From Isoetes taiwanensis (Eukaryota > Streptophyta > Lycopodiopsida > Isoetales > Isoetaceae), in contig JAJEKV010000041.1 in NCBI GenBank assembly GCA_021234155.1, positions 7,446,917 to 7,510,916 of the forward strand: a stretch of DNA of 64,000 nt, read 5' to 3'. Shown piece after piece: positions 1-11,599 of this stretch. Position 1 is the first letter of the stretch; each line of letters starts with the position of its first letter. The position numbers and the translations under genes are program-made. A model generated the notes under the pieces. The model did no database searches. It had not been told where the DNA came from and saw only the letters and a program-made list of their open reading frames with translations.

Positions 1-249
1 AATTCGGTAGGATCAGGAAATAATGGCTTCAGAAGTGAGGCCAATGGGATAGGGGATCCTATCATTGTTACATCGAACTTGTTTACTAGCTGCGTGCAGA
101 AGTATGTCGATCAAAGAGATTCGATAGCCATATTAGGCGATCAAAGAAGCATAAATGCAGGCGATAGTAAGGTTAGTTATGCAATTCCGGTACTCTTGGT
201 GTTGTTGGCCATGGCTTATGAAGCTAAGATGCAGAGGAAGCGGCGGTAG
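1..249 (+). CDS. C-terminal exon of an unidentified protein, cut by the window edge
   Basis: Frame 1 is open from the first base to a TAG at 247-249, giving 82 residues with no ATG needed, so it reads as the last exon of a gene starting outside the window. The tail is a hydrophobic stretch (SYAIPVLLVLLAMAYEA) followed by a basic end (KMQRKRR), which would fit a C-terminal membrane anchor with a short basic tail. I do not recognise the family. No splice acceptor can be judged because the left flank is missing. The open length is only modest evidence, and a chance open frame remains possible. Confidence 0.35.
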   Translation, partial: NSVGSGNNGFRSEANGIGDPIIVTSNLFTSCVQKYVDQRDSIAILGDQRSINAGDSKVSYAIPVLLVLLAMAYEAKMQRKRR

Positions 250-855
250 GGGCTAGGCGAGGGGTAGGCGCTAGGGTTGGCGGCAGCTTCGAGTATGGAA
301 CAGGACTTCGGACTTGTGCGCTATGAGGATCAAACCAGGCGCGGGAAGCGGCCCGAAGCTGGCGAGAGGTAATATGTCACAGCGATTGAGCTTTCTTTGC
401 TAGTTTTAAAATTTTTCTTATTAGCATACTATTCTCCGAAAATCGCACCCTATGACGGAAAAATCAACAGGACGCTGATTCGAGGCGCATTCTGGCAGCT
501 CCAGCGGCCGGGGTGAAAGGCAAGCGGCAGAGTGACTTCGGGCCGGGTTGACTGGTGATGGAGTCGAGGCGTAGAGCTGCATTTTCTCCCACCTCGGCTA
601 TGAGATAAAAATTCAAGCGGGGAGTTGACTTTTCGGACGCTTCAGCGACCATTTCTTAGCGTCTATAGGATACCGGAATTCCGCAAGATATCAGGACCAC
701 TTTTTGCTTCATTTACAAATACAAAAGGGAAATTTATAATTCTTCCAAACTTGGGGCCTCCGATTAAGCCCTAACTTCTTTAAAGCTACAATTTCTTACT
801 TTAACCTAACACAAAACCAAACATCAAAAGATGTGACACACTAACTGTTTCTCAT
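250..855. other. Intergenic, no gene seen
   Basis: Short overlapping frames only, with no recognisable domain. The first half is GC-richer than the second, which is AT-rich from about 690. Nothing else supportable. Confidence 0.4.
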
Positions 856-2814
856 TTACTGAGTTAGTGTTTGGTGATCTAAGCTGATTTCGAGCAGCAG
901 AAATCCGCGGCTCTGACTACCAGCTGTGGCCTTTCCCGAGACTATATGCGGGCCCGTAGGTATACCGGGACTTCTACCTAAACAGCTCTCATTCATAGAC
1001 GAGAGCCCTCCGATGGGCGAGACCCATCCTGCACGTGAGAGATGCTTTCGAGGTAAGAAGGGAACTTGCGAGGAGGTGTCATCGACCGCCTTGATGGGCT
1101 CCTTCGTCATGAGGAAGCATGGGCGCTGGGGATTGCCTGCGGCATAAATCATATATAAATAACCACCCGCGAAGGCGGTAGCATCCCATCAAATACCTGC
1201 TTACGGCAAAAGAATGCATCTAAACTAGACGCCTTTAAACCTCATGCACCAGGCTCGGACTCGGTGAGGATCGGTGGCAATTTGGGCCTCGAGATCAGCC
1301 GGGCCAGGAGTCTTGGCATGGCGTTCAGGCGGCATAGAACTTATGGCTAGGGTTGTCGCCTCACTAAATTCCGCCCCTCTGGCCGTACACTTTGCCGGAT
1401 GGATGGCGACAAAGCGGCTATAGCCCTCAGGAAAACGGGGCCTTCAAGGTATCGCCCTAATGAGCCTACTCCAGGGTTCGCCTTGGCGCCCTGGTCAGAT
1501 GAAATACCGAGGAAGCGTCCTTCGAGATCCTGATGGTTCCATGGGTGAACTCCGAGGAATACGTCTTGCTTGTCCGGCGACTGCTTGTCCGTGCGGGCAC
1601 CTTACTCACCCTAGAAATCTACTCAAAAGTGCAAGATGCTCCACTCTGGATCACACCTCTACACCGGGGAGTGTCCGGACCCATACGGCCCTCCTGCATT
1701 GGCCAGAATTTATCGGTTGCTAGCCTTTGTAGGAGTCTCGGGAGCCTTTTATGTTAGGTGCAAGACCCCACCCCACTTCACCCTTTGTGTCCCTTATCAC
1801 GGTCTTGGCAGGACATAACATCTGACAGGTGGTCTCTTGTACCTGGCGCGCTGTCCCAGTGCAGGAATAATGCAGGGGACTCCAGGCAGGCTGGGAGAGG
1901 CCTGCCCCACTGTAAATTCCATGTTTTAATGGAAAAGCCTCACCAAAGAAATCCCTTCTTAGATAAATAAACCCAATTTCCTTAGCAGAGCGCCATTCAT
2001 AGTGAAATGTAATCCTACTTACCGAGGAGAAGGGTTAATTTCAGCAAATTTATCGGAAGAAACAATACGGTACTACACCACAATTCACCAAGCTAAACTA
2101 CCTGCTTGGGTGTTTGGTGGACCAGATTATGCATTAGGGGTGCTTCCATGATGTTACCGTGGGGTAGGGCAGAAGCGGCCCCAGTGAGGTAGTTCATTGA
2201 TTTTAGTGAGGAGTGCAACTGATCCTTGAGGCCCTTGAGAGCTGGTTCGATATTGAGTTTTGTATGGGGGTGGTGATCCTCCTAGTGGATCCAAATAGCA
2301 ATCACCATCTTTGGCCAATGTCGAGTTTGGCGGGTGACGTATATAAACCATAGTGGCAATTATTATTAATTCCCTTAATCATAGGTTATTATCCTTAATG
2401 ATTTAATCAACATAGCTAAATAAATCCCTTTTTAGGTCAACCCTAGGTTACCATACTCCATGGTAGAGGCTTTCTCTGACATTCTCTGCTCTACATATCT
2501 GAGTATAAATGGCGGACGTCACACCCGGATTTCGACACGAAGCCCGGCTTGGGGGTTGCATCCCGCAAGGGCTATCGCGGCAACAATATTGCCACTAAGA
2601 GTCGCTCAAGAGCAGTGACCTCGAGGCGAAGAATCAATGGAGTAGCTTAGATCCCAAGTAGAGATTGATTCCCCGATCAATTCCAGGAAGTAGTCAAAAA
2701 CCCCATAAGCGGTCAGAAGAAGCTCTGAGGAGACTAGGTTGTTTCCAATTGTTTTGGCTCAGGCCGAAAATATGATCACCGAAGTCTCGAATTCCTTTTA
2801 TAGGCCCATTAGGC
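856..2814. other. Unassigned, locally GC-richer sequence
   Basis: About 860-1900 reads clearly GC-richer than the flanks and carries several overlapping frames of 60-98 codons on both strands, none resembling a known protein. That is the usual look of GC-rich non-coding DNA or an old transposon. From about 2340 the sequence becomes AT-rich, then GC-richer again near 2510. No terminal repeats or RNA genes were found. Confidence 0.4.
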
Positions 2815-4805
2815 GAGAATAGGAGAAAAAGGATCTTGAGCCTTCGTAGACTAAATCGAGCATGGTATGCCGGATCGACCTATTCTTAAGCTGATTGGCC
2901 CGAAACATAGCGGGGCCCGCGATCCCGAGAGATCTTTGCAGACCTTGCTTTTAATTTACCTCAAGCCAATGAGGGTATTGCCACATCATACCCCAAAGAA
3001 GCAAAGGTTTGGACGCTGGGACCTATTCGCTATACTACCCCTGGAAAAAGGACCACGAGAATTACGAGGGGCTAGCGGCTGACTTCTTTCAGAAGAAGCG
3101 TGCGGTCATTCAAGTAGACTCGTCTCAGCTAATCGCGCCTCAGGTAGGCCCTGCCATCTACCAGCACCTATCATACCGTCTGGGAAGAAGTAAGAAAAGA
3201 CACAATTTCGGTGTCCCATTTTTCTTTCATCGGTGAATTTAGGCGGGCCTAATTTTGCCAGGAATTTGGTGGCGTGGCGGATCCGCAGTACATTGTGGAT
3301 CACGCCCGTCACCTTGAAGGCCAGTGGTATTCGAGCTCGCCGAAAATACACCTTAGAAGTTTAATCATTTAAAACCCCATGCATTAGCTAGGCGATAGAT
3401 GCACTTTGGAATGTTCCGGGCCGCACCGATTTGGCATTTCAAAACAAACTCCCGGTCCCAAGGCACACGCGAAAGCGCTGACTTGCCGCCCAGTGCGTAA
3501 CATTTATTGTTATATGTGACTTTCATAAAAGAACCTTATAATGGCAGCTGAACACCCAGCGGTCGCGTGGACATCGTTGTAGTACCGGGTGAAACTGGTT
3601 TCTTCGTGAAGAGGCTTCCGAAGCATATCTCTCTTGACCAATATACTCGAGGCTCTTCCGGTTTATATATGTTTGTTGGTACATATAATAGGACTGAGAT
3701 CTCTCGCTGTGAGGACTATTTACATTGGGAAGAGGACATTTTTTAGCTCCTTTTCTAAATGTATTTCATGTAAGCGGCTAGAATACAACATCTGCCTTCA
3801 TTCAAAAAGATTGCAATATTTATACTACTGGAACAAGGCTATGGTAGTTCGAACATGATGCTTTATACCTAGCTACAAAATATCAAATCTATATTGGCGC
3901 CAATAAGATCGCATCGCGACCCTTTTTGAACCGAGATGAAACATGAGTTTCTACCATGTAGCGTGCATTCTTAGAGCTGCTTATGGAACTTTTCGCCAAA
4001 TATACCACACACTTGATGTGTTTTGCAGTCTCTAAAGGTATTATTTGTGCTCGTTTTGGGGCCAGCGGTTTGTACATTAAATTCAACTAGCAGGTGAAAA
4101 GAGATGAAGAACTAAAAGGCTGTTGTAGACCGCTACTGACCAGGCGAACTCTGAATTTGTATCAATGTTTCAGCACAAAGGGTGTAGAACTATGTAGATG
4201 AAGCTAAAAGGATCGAAATCGGTCGAGAGGATCAATTCAGAGGAGGGCTGTAGCTGTTGAAGCGGTCGCGGGATGAAACTTCCTAGCCCTAAGTTGGATT
4301 AGAGCCTTCAAAGAATAAGGTTCGCCAATGGGTTAGAGATGTTTAAAGGCTAGATGAGGCCTTGAACTCATCACTACCAATGGACTAGAACTTTCACTCT
4401 GCATTGAGGCAGCTAAAAAGGGCATAAAAAGGAGGAAGGTTCTAGTAGTCACTAAAAAACAAATGAAGCCGGAAACTCATCGGTTATGGAAAAGCAGAAC
4501 CTCTTTCAGACACAAAATCTAGCAGATTGATCTCTCCACTATGAGAATTTCTATAAGCAAGGGATTTGATAGAGAGTTGGGGTGCCGAAAAATCAATAGA
4601 GATTAATAGGGCCCTTACCTAAATCACCGAAGTAAATCCTCGGCAAAAGCGGTCAATCACGGTGAAGGTCACGGCTTCCTTTAGCTGTGCGAGATTCCCA
4701 TGATGATGGAAAATTCGATGCGGGCTAGGGGAGATCGCGATTATTGATTGCACATCCGCGGCGAACTCCCTTTACTTCCGGGTTCCCGACCAATTACAAA
4801 ATAGG
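2815..4805. repeat. Diverged direct repeat, copy A
   Basis: Colinear with 4806-6540. Shared landmarks include AAGCAAAGGTTT (near 3000 and 4986), AGTAAGAAAAGACACAATTTCG (near 3188 and 5216), TGGAATGTTCCGGGCC (near 3408 and 5456), the segment CATTTATTGTTATATGTGACTTT (near 3500 and 5550), and ATCTCTCCACTATGAGAATT (near 4531 and 6258). Copy A holds an extra block of about 200 bp (3640-3860). No coding capacity is recognised. Edges are approximate. Confidence 0.65.
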
Positions 4806-6540
4806 GCAAGAATGGGAAAAAGGTAAGATGGGCCTTTGTAGAGGCTAAGATGACAGCATCTTATACTCGGATCGCCTATTCTTAGCTGATTACGACGCTT
4901 ATGGTAAACCCGCGTCAGAGAGATCTTGAATCTCCTTTTTTAGTGGCGCTCAACCAATGAGGTATTGCCCATCATACCCCCAAAAAGCAAAGGTTTAGGG
5001 ACTTTTAAAGAAGGGGCCTGCATAATTTAATTAAGTGCCGGCACACACTTAGGGAAAAAAAAGGACCACTTTGAAATTACAGGGGGCCAAACAGCGGCTT
5101 CTTTAGGAAGAAAAGTACATTAGATTCATCAGCTATGTCCTAGCTGTCCCCTGCCTCCGTCATTGCCATCCCCTTCCTTGGTAGCCAACATTCTGTCCGA
5201 ATATTTCTTGGGAAAAGTAAGAAAAGACACAATTTCGATTAATCCCATTTTTTTTTCATCGGTGAATTTAAACGAGCTTTCAATTTTACTGAGAATTTTT
5301 TGAGGTGGCGTGAAAGCCCGGATCCATGTGAGGCTGTTGTGGATCACGCCGTGGCGACGCGCCCACAGAAATTTGAGCTTTCGCCCGAAACACACCTTAG
5401 AGGGTTAACCATTTAAAAGGCCCCATGCATTGGCTGGGCGATGAATCTTGATTTTGGAATGTTCCGGGCCACTTCGATTGGCATTTCCAAAAGCAAATTC
5501 GATCCCAAGGCACGCAAGCTGGCGACTTGCCCGCTTGAGGTAAAGTAACATCTATTGTTATATGTGACTTTCATAAGAACCTTATAATGGCATATGAATT
5601 ATGAATAACGTGGACATCGTTGAGTACCTTTGAAACTAGTTCTTTCTCCAACAAGGCTTCCAAGCATATCTCTCTTGATTATGTTGGTATAACCTTCGTT
5701 TCGCTCTTTGTTTGGGGCCTAGATGCTTTACCCATGTAAAAATATCAAATCTATATTGGCATAATAAGATGCATGCGACCCCTTTTTGAACAGATGAAAC
5801 ATGAGTTTCCCATGTAACGTGCATTGCCGAACTGCTTATGAAACTTTTCTGCCAAATACACACTTGGGGATCTCCTGATTTGGGGCCGAGTAGGACCCAT
5901 TAAATTCATGCTTAGCGAAGATAGAACTAAGTTGTAGACCATAGTTTATTCCATAAACAACTCATGTGACGAAGTTTATCTCAATCTATTTCAGCACAAG
6001 AACGTTTGCAAAAATTGTGTAGATGAGGTCCGAGGAAATCCGATTCCGAGAGGATCAATTCAAGACTTCTACAGCTGCCGTTAGGCGGTCTTGAGGATAA
6101 AACTACATGTAGCCAGTTGAAGCGATTAGAGCCTTCAAAAGAATAAAGGAGGATTGTAATCGTTAGAGATGTATAAAGGCTAGATGAGCAAACTCATCAG
6201 ATTTATGGAAAGAACAAGAACACAAACTCTGAAGCACAAAATCAACGGAATTGATCTCTCCACTATGAGAATTTCTATAAACAAGGGATTTGATAGAGAG
6301 TTGGGGTGCACTAGAAAAATCCAATAGGAATTAATAGGGCCCTTACCCTAAATCGCGGAAATCAAATCCTGCGGCAAAAGCAGGATCAGAGAAATGCGGT
6401 GAAGATTTTACCACTAACTCTACAGGTTTCCTAATAGGAAAATTCGTGCAGACTGGGAAGGACCTTCGCTATTGATTGCACATCCACCAGCAAATTACCT
6501 GCAACATCAAGTTCAGGCCAATTACAAAAAATATTCAGGT
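4806..6540. repeat. Diverged direct repeat, copy B
   Basis: Second copy of the sequence at 2815-4805, joined to it almost directly and in the same orientation. It lacks the 3640-3860 block. The copies differ by many substitutions and small indels, several at CAG/CTG positions (for example GAACCGAGATG in A against GAACAGATG in B near 3931 and 5788). No terminal TG/CA repeat or internal coding region was found that would make them LTRs. Confidence 0.65.
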
Positions 6541-6721
6541 ACATACTGACATATACCCAAAATATGCCTTTCACCCACGTAAGTGATGGTTAATCTTTAA
6601 GGGCGCTCAAAAGACAACGTCAAAATTAGCCCGCATGTCACGTACCTCTATTTTTAACTAACTCAACCCTCTTATTTCGCGAGCTGCAGGAATCTGGTTT
6701 GGGGTTTTAGGTGCTGCAGCT

Positions 6722-8800
6722 ATGGCAGAGCACGAAGAGCCGAAGCGCGACGCTGAGGAGGCCGGGCCGTCTGCCTCCGTCACTGATGATGCATCAAAGG
6801 TTGAAAAAGGTGGAGTGTTTTTTGTGTTGGAGAAGGCAGCATTGGAAACGGCCAAAGTGGGAAAGGTTAGAAGGCGTGTTCAGCCCGTATTCATGACCTA
6901 CGACTTCTAATTTTTCATGTGTTAAGCAGACATATCAGTTGCTGAACTGCGATGACCACGCGAATTTCTTGCGGAAGCATAAACGTGATCCAGCTTCTTA
7001 TCGACCAGATATTTTGCACCAAGTGCGTTTTTCTGGTACATTAGAAAGTGGAAGGGATTGGTAGGATTGTATATGGTGTAATAGAAGTAAAGAACACGTC
7101 ATTTCTAAGGCTGTGTTTCACCAAGTTGTTAATTAGTTTGCAAGAAAGATGTCTAGAGAGCGCTATGCCTCTTATTTAGAGATGTGGACTAACTATTTAT
7201 TTATAACATTATTTCTGCTGAAAAGTGCCAGTTGTGGTTTTGGTCGGTGCCGCACGTGCTGGGAATTAACAACCACTGGTACTCTCCTAGGATGATAATA
7301 CATTTTGTCTGTTTCCGAAAACTATGGTTAACAGCATCAGAGACAAAAATATCAATCAACATCGTGGAAATCACTTCCTGATATTCATTCTGTAGCTTAT
7401 GAACCCAAATAAACTTTGGTTAAGCAATATGGCATAAATCCTTGGTAGGGTTTGCTTTCAAGTAATTAGCATGGATAATTTTCGAGTATCCTGCCAGTGT
7501 AATTGTCTTAAATTACCTTCAAGCCATGACTCTTATTGCCAATGTGGCCAGTGCATTTTCAAACAGACGTTTGACTGATGACGAATAGCATGTCGATTTA
7601 CTATGGCCAAGGTGATGTTCAGTATTGGCTTCACAAGTTTCTTGAGCCATATGCTATCTGAAGCACTTAAAAGATGTGTCATAAGTAATTGTGTCTATAC
7701 TTGGAAAGTTTTCCTTGGTTAGATCATATGGGTTGAGGCGTTAATCTATTAATGTATATTTGTTACAATGCAGGCTCTTTTGGCAATCCTTGACAGTCCA
7801 TTGAATAAGGCTGGCAACATAAAGGGCATTTATGTCCAAACAGACAAGAACGTGTTGATCAGCACAAATTAATCCTCACATGGCATTCCGCTTGCGGACG
7901 GTGGGCGTTTCGGCGACAGGACCGCCGTTATGCTTATTTCAGGTAAAACACTGCAAGGTACTTCGAATCATGATTCCAGGTATCTAGTGGTTGTAATGAG
8001 CGTGCAGTTCAACTACTGCAGAAGTTGAGCATCCGTGCAACCAATGGCCAGATAAACTTCTCAAGTGTTGTCAAAACAGCTGTAACCTCCCTGTTGGTGA
8101 TTGCTTTCGAAGGTCGGAATATTTTTTATTCGACCTATAAACTTTCGGTATCGAGCTTTACTCAATATAAGACTCCTTTTAGATACAAGTTATATGGTGG
8201 AAGCTTTGGCTTAAATAATATTATATACAAGAGACATGGTTTGTCTCGGAGAACTATCGTGCAGATAATGTGGCTCAACAGTATAGACTTAACACTGTTT
8301 TCAAAAGGATATCTTTGCCATAGATGAGTAACTTGCTATAAGAATGTATTAAAAAAGGCTTTTTAACACTTGTGCATTGAATATATCGGCTTGGATAAAC
8401 ACGGAAAAATTGGAAGGCTTTGGCTCTTATGCGATGTATAATTACGGGCAGGCATGTCATTACAAAGGCTCCCTAAGGTTATTACTTACTGAGATTATGT
8501 TGCTGCAGCTGGAAATAGTACTTTTAGTTTTTATGGTTAGTTTACTATGAGAATTTTTCTTTTGTCTTTGCTGCTCTGTGGAGGAAAGATTTAAAACGCG
8601 TACGTTTTCCATCATCAGGTTAGGCAATGGCACATGGGCAAATAGAAGCGAAGCTTTATTGATGAGTTTGTTGCAAGTGAGGTGTAAACTGTATTATTGA
8701 TGTGAAGACTTTTGAATGTAAACTATGTGACCTTACAGTTGAGTGCCCATTCGGGTATGACGCTCCTAAGCTGAGAATGCGCATTAGAGTACCAAGGGAG
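6722..8800 (+). pseudogene. EMG1: EMG1/NEP1 (18S rRNA pseudouridine N1-methyltransferase) pseudogene with introns
   Basis: EMG1/NEP1 is a SPOUT methyltransferase that modifies a pseudouridine in 18S rRNA and helps 40S assembly in the nucleolus. Exon 1 (6722-6865) starts at ATG in an acidic N-terminus and ends GVFFVLEKAALETAKVGK before a GT donor. Exon 2 (6930-7022) reads TYQLLNCDDHANFLRKH and DPASYRPDILHQ, with AG and GT in phase 0. Exon 3 (7774-7942) reads ALLAILDSPLNKAG, then has an in-frame TAA at 7870-7872 and frame loss where the family has its HVRIPRTFKRF segment. Exon 4 (from 8008) reads QLLQKLSIRATNG and then decays. An AMAHG-like piece near 8630 and an LSA..CALE-like piece at 8737-8800 are the C-terminal remains. 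Retained introns point to a DNA-level duplicate, not a retrocopy. The stop and frameshifts make a functional gene unlikely. Confidence 0.85.
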
Positions 8801-9511
8801 GAAATTTTATGAGCAGGTTTGTGGATATAATGCCTATAATTCTTGGGAAAAAAATATTTGCCTATAATTCAGTTGACTTCTGCGCGCTGGTAACAGCAGT
8901 AGCCATGATAAGTGGTGCCCGAGAAAAAAAAGATTTCGAAAGAGATTTCAAAATATCTATGTGCAGACATAGGAACTGCTACTATTCTGGCATGTAGAAT
9001 AGCTTTATAGATAAGCTGAGCTGCTATCAGACCACCAGATACCACCCGATCGAGCAGAGTTTTGTAGAATGGGTCATGAAGATAAACTGAGTTGCTATCA
9101 GACCACCCGACACCACCTGAACAATCAAAGTTCAGTTAGCATATACCATATTATCTTATTTGGTATATAACTCTGTTGGAAATTATGAAGGACTTGCTGT
9201 ATTTTGTAGTTGTCATTGCTGTATTTGTAGTTGTCATTTCCGCATTTACTTACAGGTCGAACATCATTCTGTTCATATGTTCTCATGCTATTGCAACTTC
9301 ATCCCAAGTTTTATACTAAAATCGATTTTTAATTGCTAACAATTGAAGGATGCATAGTTATGTTAGCTAGTAACAGTGTTAGACTAGACTTAGGTAACAG
9401 TATATGCTTGTCTGATCCAGAATTGGATACACAGTCAAACTAGAAGAAAAGATGCGAAGGAATTGTCCCAATGCTACTACAGAGACGGTGATGAAAAAGG
9501 CACTATGAGTA
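8801..9511. other. Intergenic; short tandem duplications
   Basis: No gene. Contains a two-unit repeat at 9010-9120 with a 71 bp period (GATAAGCTGAG.TGCTATCAGACCACC in unit 1, repeated at 9081) and a smaller duplication near 9190-9240 (CTGTATTTGTAGTTGTCATT). Confidence 0.5.
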
Positions 9512-9652
9512 AGGGAAATCTCCCCTTCGAATATTCTGGAGGATAATTTGCTAAGCGGCGCCGCCGCTGAGCAGATTATCCTCCAGAATATTTACCGCTG
9601 GCGGCAGCCGCCGAGCAGATTATCCTAGAATATTTGAGGGGGGGATTTTGCC
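9512..9652. mobile_element. Small fold-back / MITE-like element
   Basis: The left arm (AAATCTCCCC then AATATTCTGGAGGATAAT) is the inverse of ATTATCCTCCAGAATATT ending at 9592, and of a second right arm ATTATCCTAGAATATT followed by GAGGGGGGATTT near 9650. The inner part 9530-9592 folds into an almost uninterrupted stem of about 30 bp closed by AGCGGC/GCCGCT. The second arm repeats the same end, as if the right terminus was duplicated. No target duplication is obvious and no protein is encoded. Confidence 0.55.
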
Positions 9653-10978
9653 GTGCGTAATACCACGCCTTATGGGATTACGTGCCCTCCAGTCACGACC
9701 ACGTCACTTAGCTTTATAATGCTCTTTTTTTTTTCATTTTTTTTGCGGAGCTCTTGGCTATGGTAGATGTAGACGTCTTGCTGGAGCTCCGGTGATGGCG
9801 CTTGGCCTGTAATTCATGGCGCTTGGCGTGTAAACGACGACAGAGGTGTGCTAGAGTGTTGTTAGCCCTGTAAATAGCGGCGATGGTGATTATTTTGGTG
9901 TTTTGTGCAGACATTTCTTACTTTCTTCTTCAGTGATGCTTGCTTCTTCAGTGATGCTTGCATAGATGCGGGACTTATTTCTCAGCAGCTTGGCGACCTT
10001 TGCAGTGCAAATTTACTGGCCGATCTTTCCTGTGAGGCTTTGTTGGCCAATTTTTTGTTATTTGGGGCTGATTTAAGGGATATCTGGCCGATTAGCGAGT
10101 TTTTGGTCCGAGTTTAGATCTTTGGCCTATCTGTGGTGATTTTATCCGAGTTTGCCTGAGTTTATCCGGTCTTTAGCTGAGTTAATACAATCTTTGGTGA
10201 TCTTTTTTTTGGCCGATCTTATTTGTTGATCGTTGTCTGATCTAGTTGCTTATTTCTACTGATCGAATTCATAATATAAACTCCCTTATAATTCATTTCA
10301 AGATGGATTTTTGTTTGATGGTGTTTTTTGTTGTTGAGTAGAATGGCTCAGAATCCAGGCATTTCACAAGGATTTTGTTTTGGATTAGAATCAACACGGT
10401 TCTACTTCTGGCAGTAATGTCTGATGTTTGTCGCAGTTTTATCCTCTTATGGCCGTCTGTTTGATCTTTTGTGGCAGTGTAATCTGTTTTGACAAAAACT
10501 CTATGACAGAGAAAAACCTGCTCAGTTTTTGTGGCCGTGTAATCTGTTTAATGATAAACACTTGTGAAAAGCTCTTGAGAAATATTTGAGCTGATAAACT
10601 TTGTTGTGAATTTCTTCAAAACCTTGCGAATTTTTGTAAACTGTTGTTGTGAACTTTGAGGTGATAAACCTTGTGGTGAAATTTCTGTCTGTTGCAAATT
10701 TTAAGGTAAGGCTTATAAACTGTGGTGTGAATTTCTGTAAACTGAAAATTCGTGTAAATGGTATGAAGTGAAATTAACCTGCAGGTTGAGGTAAAATTAT
10801 CAGAAATATTTGACACCCAAATAACAGTAATCCCAAGCCTGGTGTGTATTACGAATTGTGTCATTGCTTTAGAGAGGTTGCTTACGCCAATACAAAATTG
10901 AAACGAATATAATTTTCTCCAATGTAGACACATTATATCATTATATATATATAAACACACGGACCATGGAAAATCGGG
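9653..10978. other. Low-complexity intergenic DNA
   Basis: Includes a T-rich run (9724-9745), a stretch of degenerate short repeats with GGCCGATCTT and GAGTTT motifs (10010-10270), a repeated TTGTGGC.GTGTAATCTGTTT phrase near 10470 and 10530, and degenerate repeats of GTGAATTTCTGTAAACTG type (10600-10760). No gene is supported on either strand. Confidence 0.45.
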
Positions 10979-11194
10979 TCAATCAAGAGCCGATGCAGAA
11001 GAACCGATTGTTGCCACAGTTTTTAGTCCCAATCTTTTGGCAGTTCGTATGATCCTGCAAGCAATTTCGCCTCTGTTAGCTATGAGGATTTTTCTAATGG
11101 GCTCCAATCCATTTGAACCGGTGCAAAAATATTTTGGTACCAGCTGAGTTTGAGAATTCAAAATGCGAGCATTCTGGCGCTCCAACTCCGGCAT
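10979..11194 (-). pseudogene. MCCA: Methylcrotonoyl-CoA carboxylase alpha (biotin carboxylase) N-terminal fragment
   Basis: The minus frame begins [10 protein letters not shown] and contains the biotin-carboxylase signature [20 protein letters not shown] followed by LGLKTVA. IACRI plus RTAKRLG is typical of the mitochondrial MCC alpha subunit of leucine breakdown; the plastid acetyl-CoA carboxylase subunit usually reads IAVRV. The frame leaves the family after KTVA, where a conserved V.SDAD should follow, and stops at 10979. No further carboxylase exons were found at lower coordinates. It is either a true first exon separated by a very large intron or, more likely, a stranded gene fragment. 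Confidence 0.7.
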
Positions 11195-11599
11195 GCAACT
11201 TTTGCTTTATAAAACAAACCGAGCTGATACCAGTAGCATTACAATCGGATTAGAGACCAACCCAAGGACTTGGATCGAACTTTCTAGAAACGCAACTACA
11301 TGGCCGCCTCAATTTTTGCCTCTCTTCTATTAGTCTCACGCACAATACGATGCCACCTCATTAGCTACAACATAAATGGCATTAATTATTACATTTAATA
11401 TTGGCGATTAAATCTAAGCCATTGATCTAGCACATTCTAGGGCCCAGATCAAAAGCCCCAAATAAAGGGGTCATTTGAGGTGGCTTATTTGGGGGCTTAA
11501 CGTGGGCCATCCAGATCTGAGATGGACGGCCGAGATCAGATTATCTACATTCAATATAATTGTATATATACAAGAAATTTAATGCGTCCTATGGTGCAT
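11195..11599. other. Intergenic, no gene seen
   Basis: Unique-looking sequence upstream of the MCCA fragment (minus sense). A promoter cannot be assigned. Ends in AT-rich DNA near 11560. Confidence 0.4.

Noticed and set aside
7570-7600. CTGATGA motif suggesting a hammerhead ribozyme
   Set aside because: No following stem II and GAAA core; the sequence continues GACGAATAGC. Other CTGATG hits also lack the core.
8025-8327. Independent 100-codon gene
   Set aside because: Its first part is EMG1 exon 4 (LSIRATNG) and the rest is decayed exon or intron sequence.
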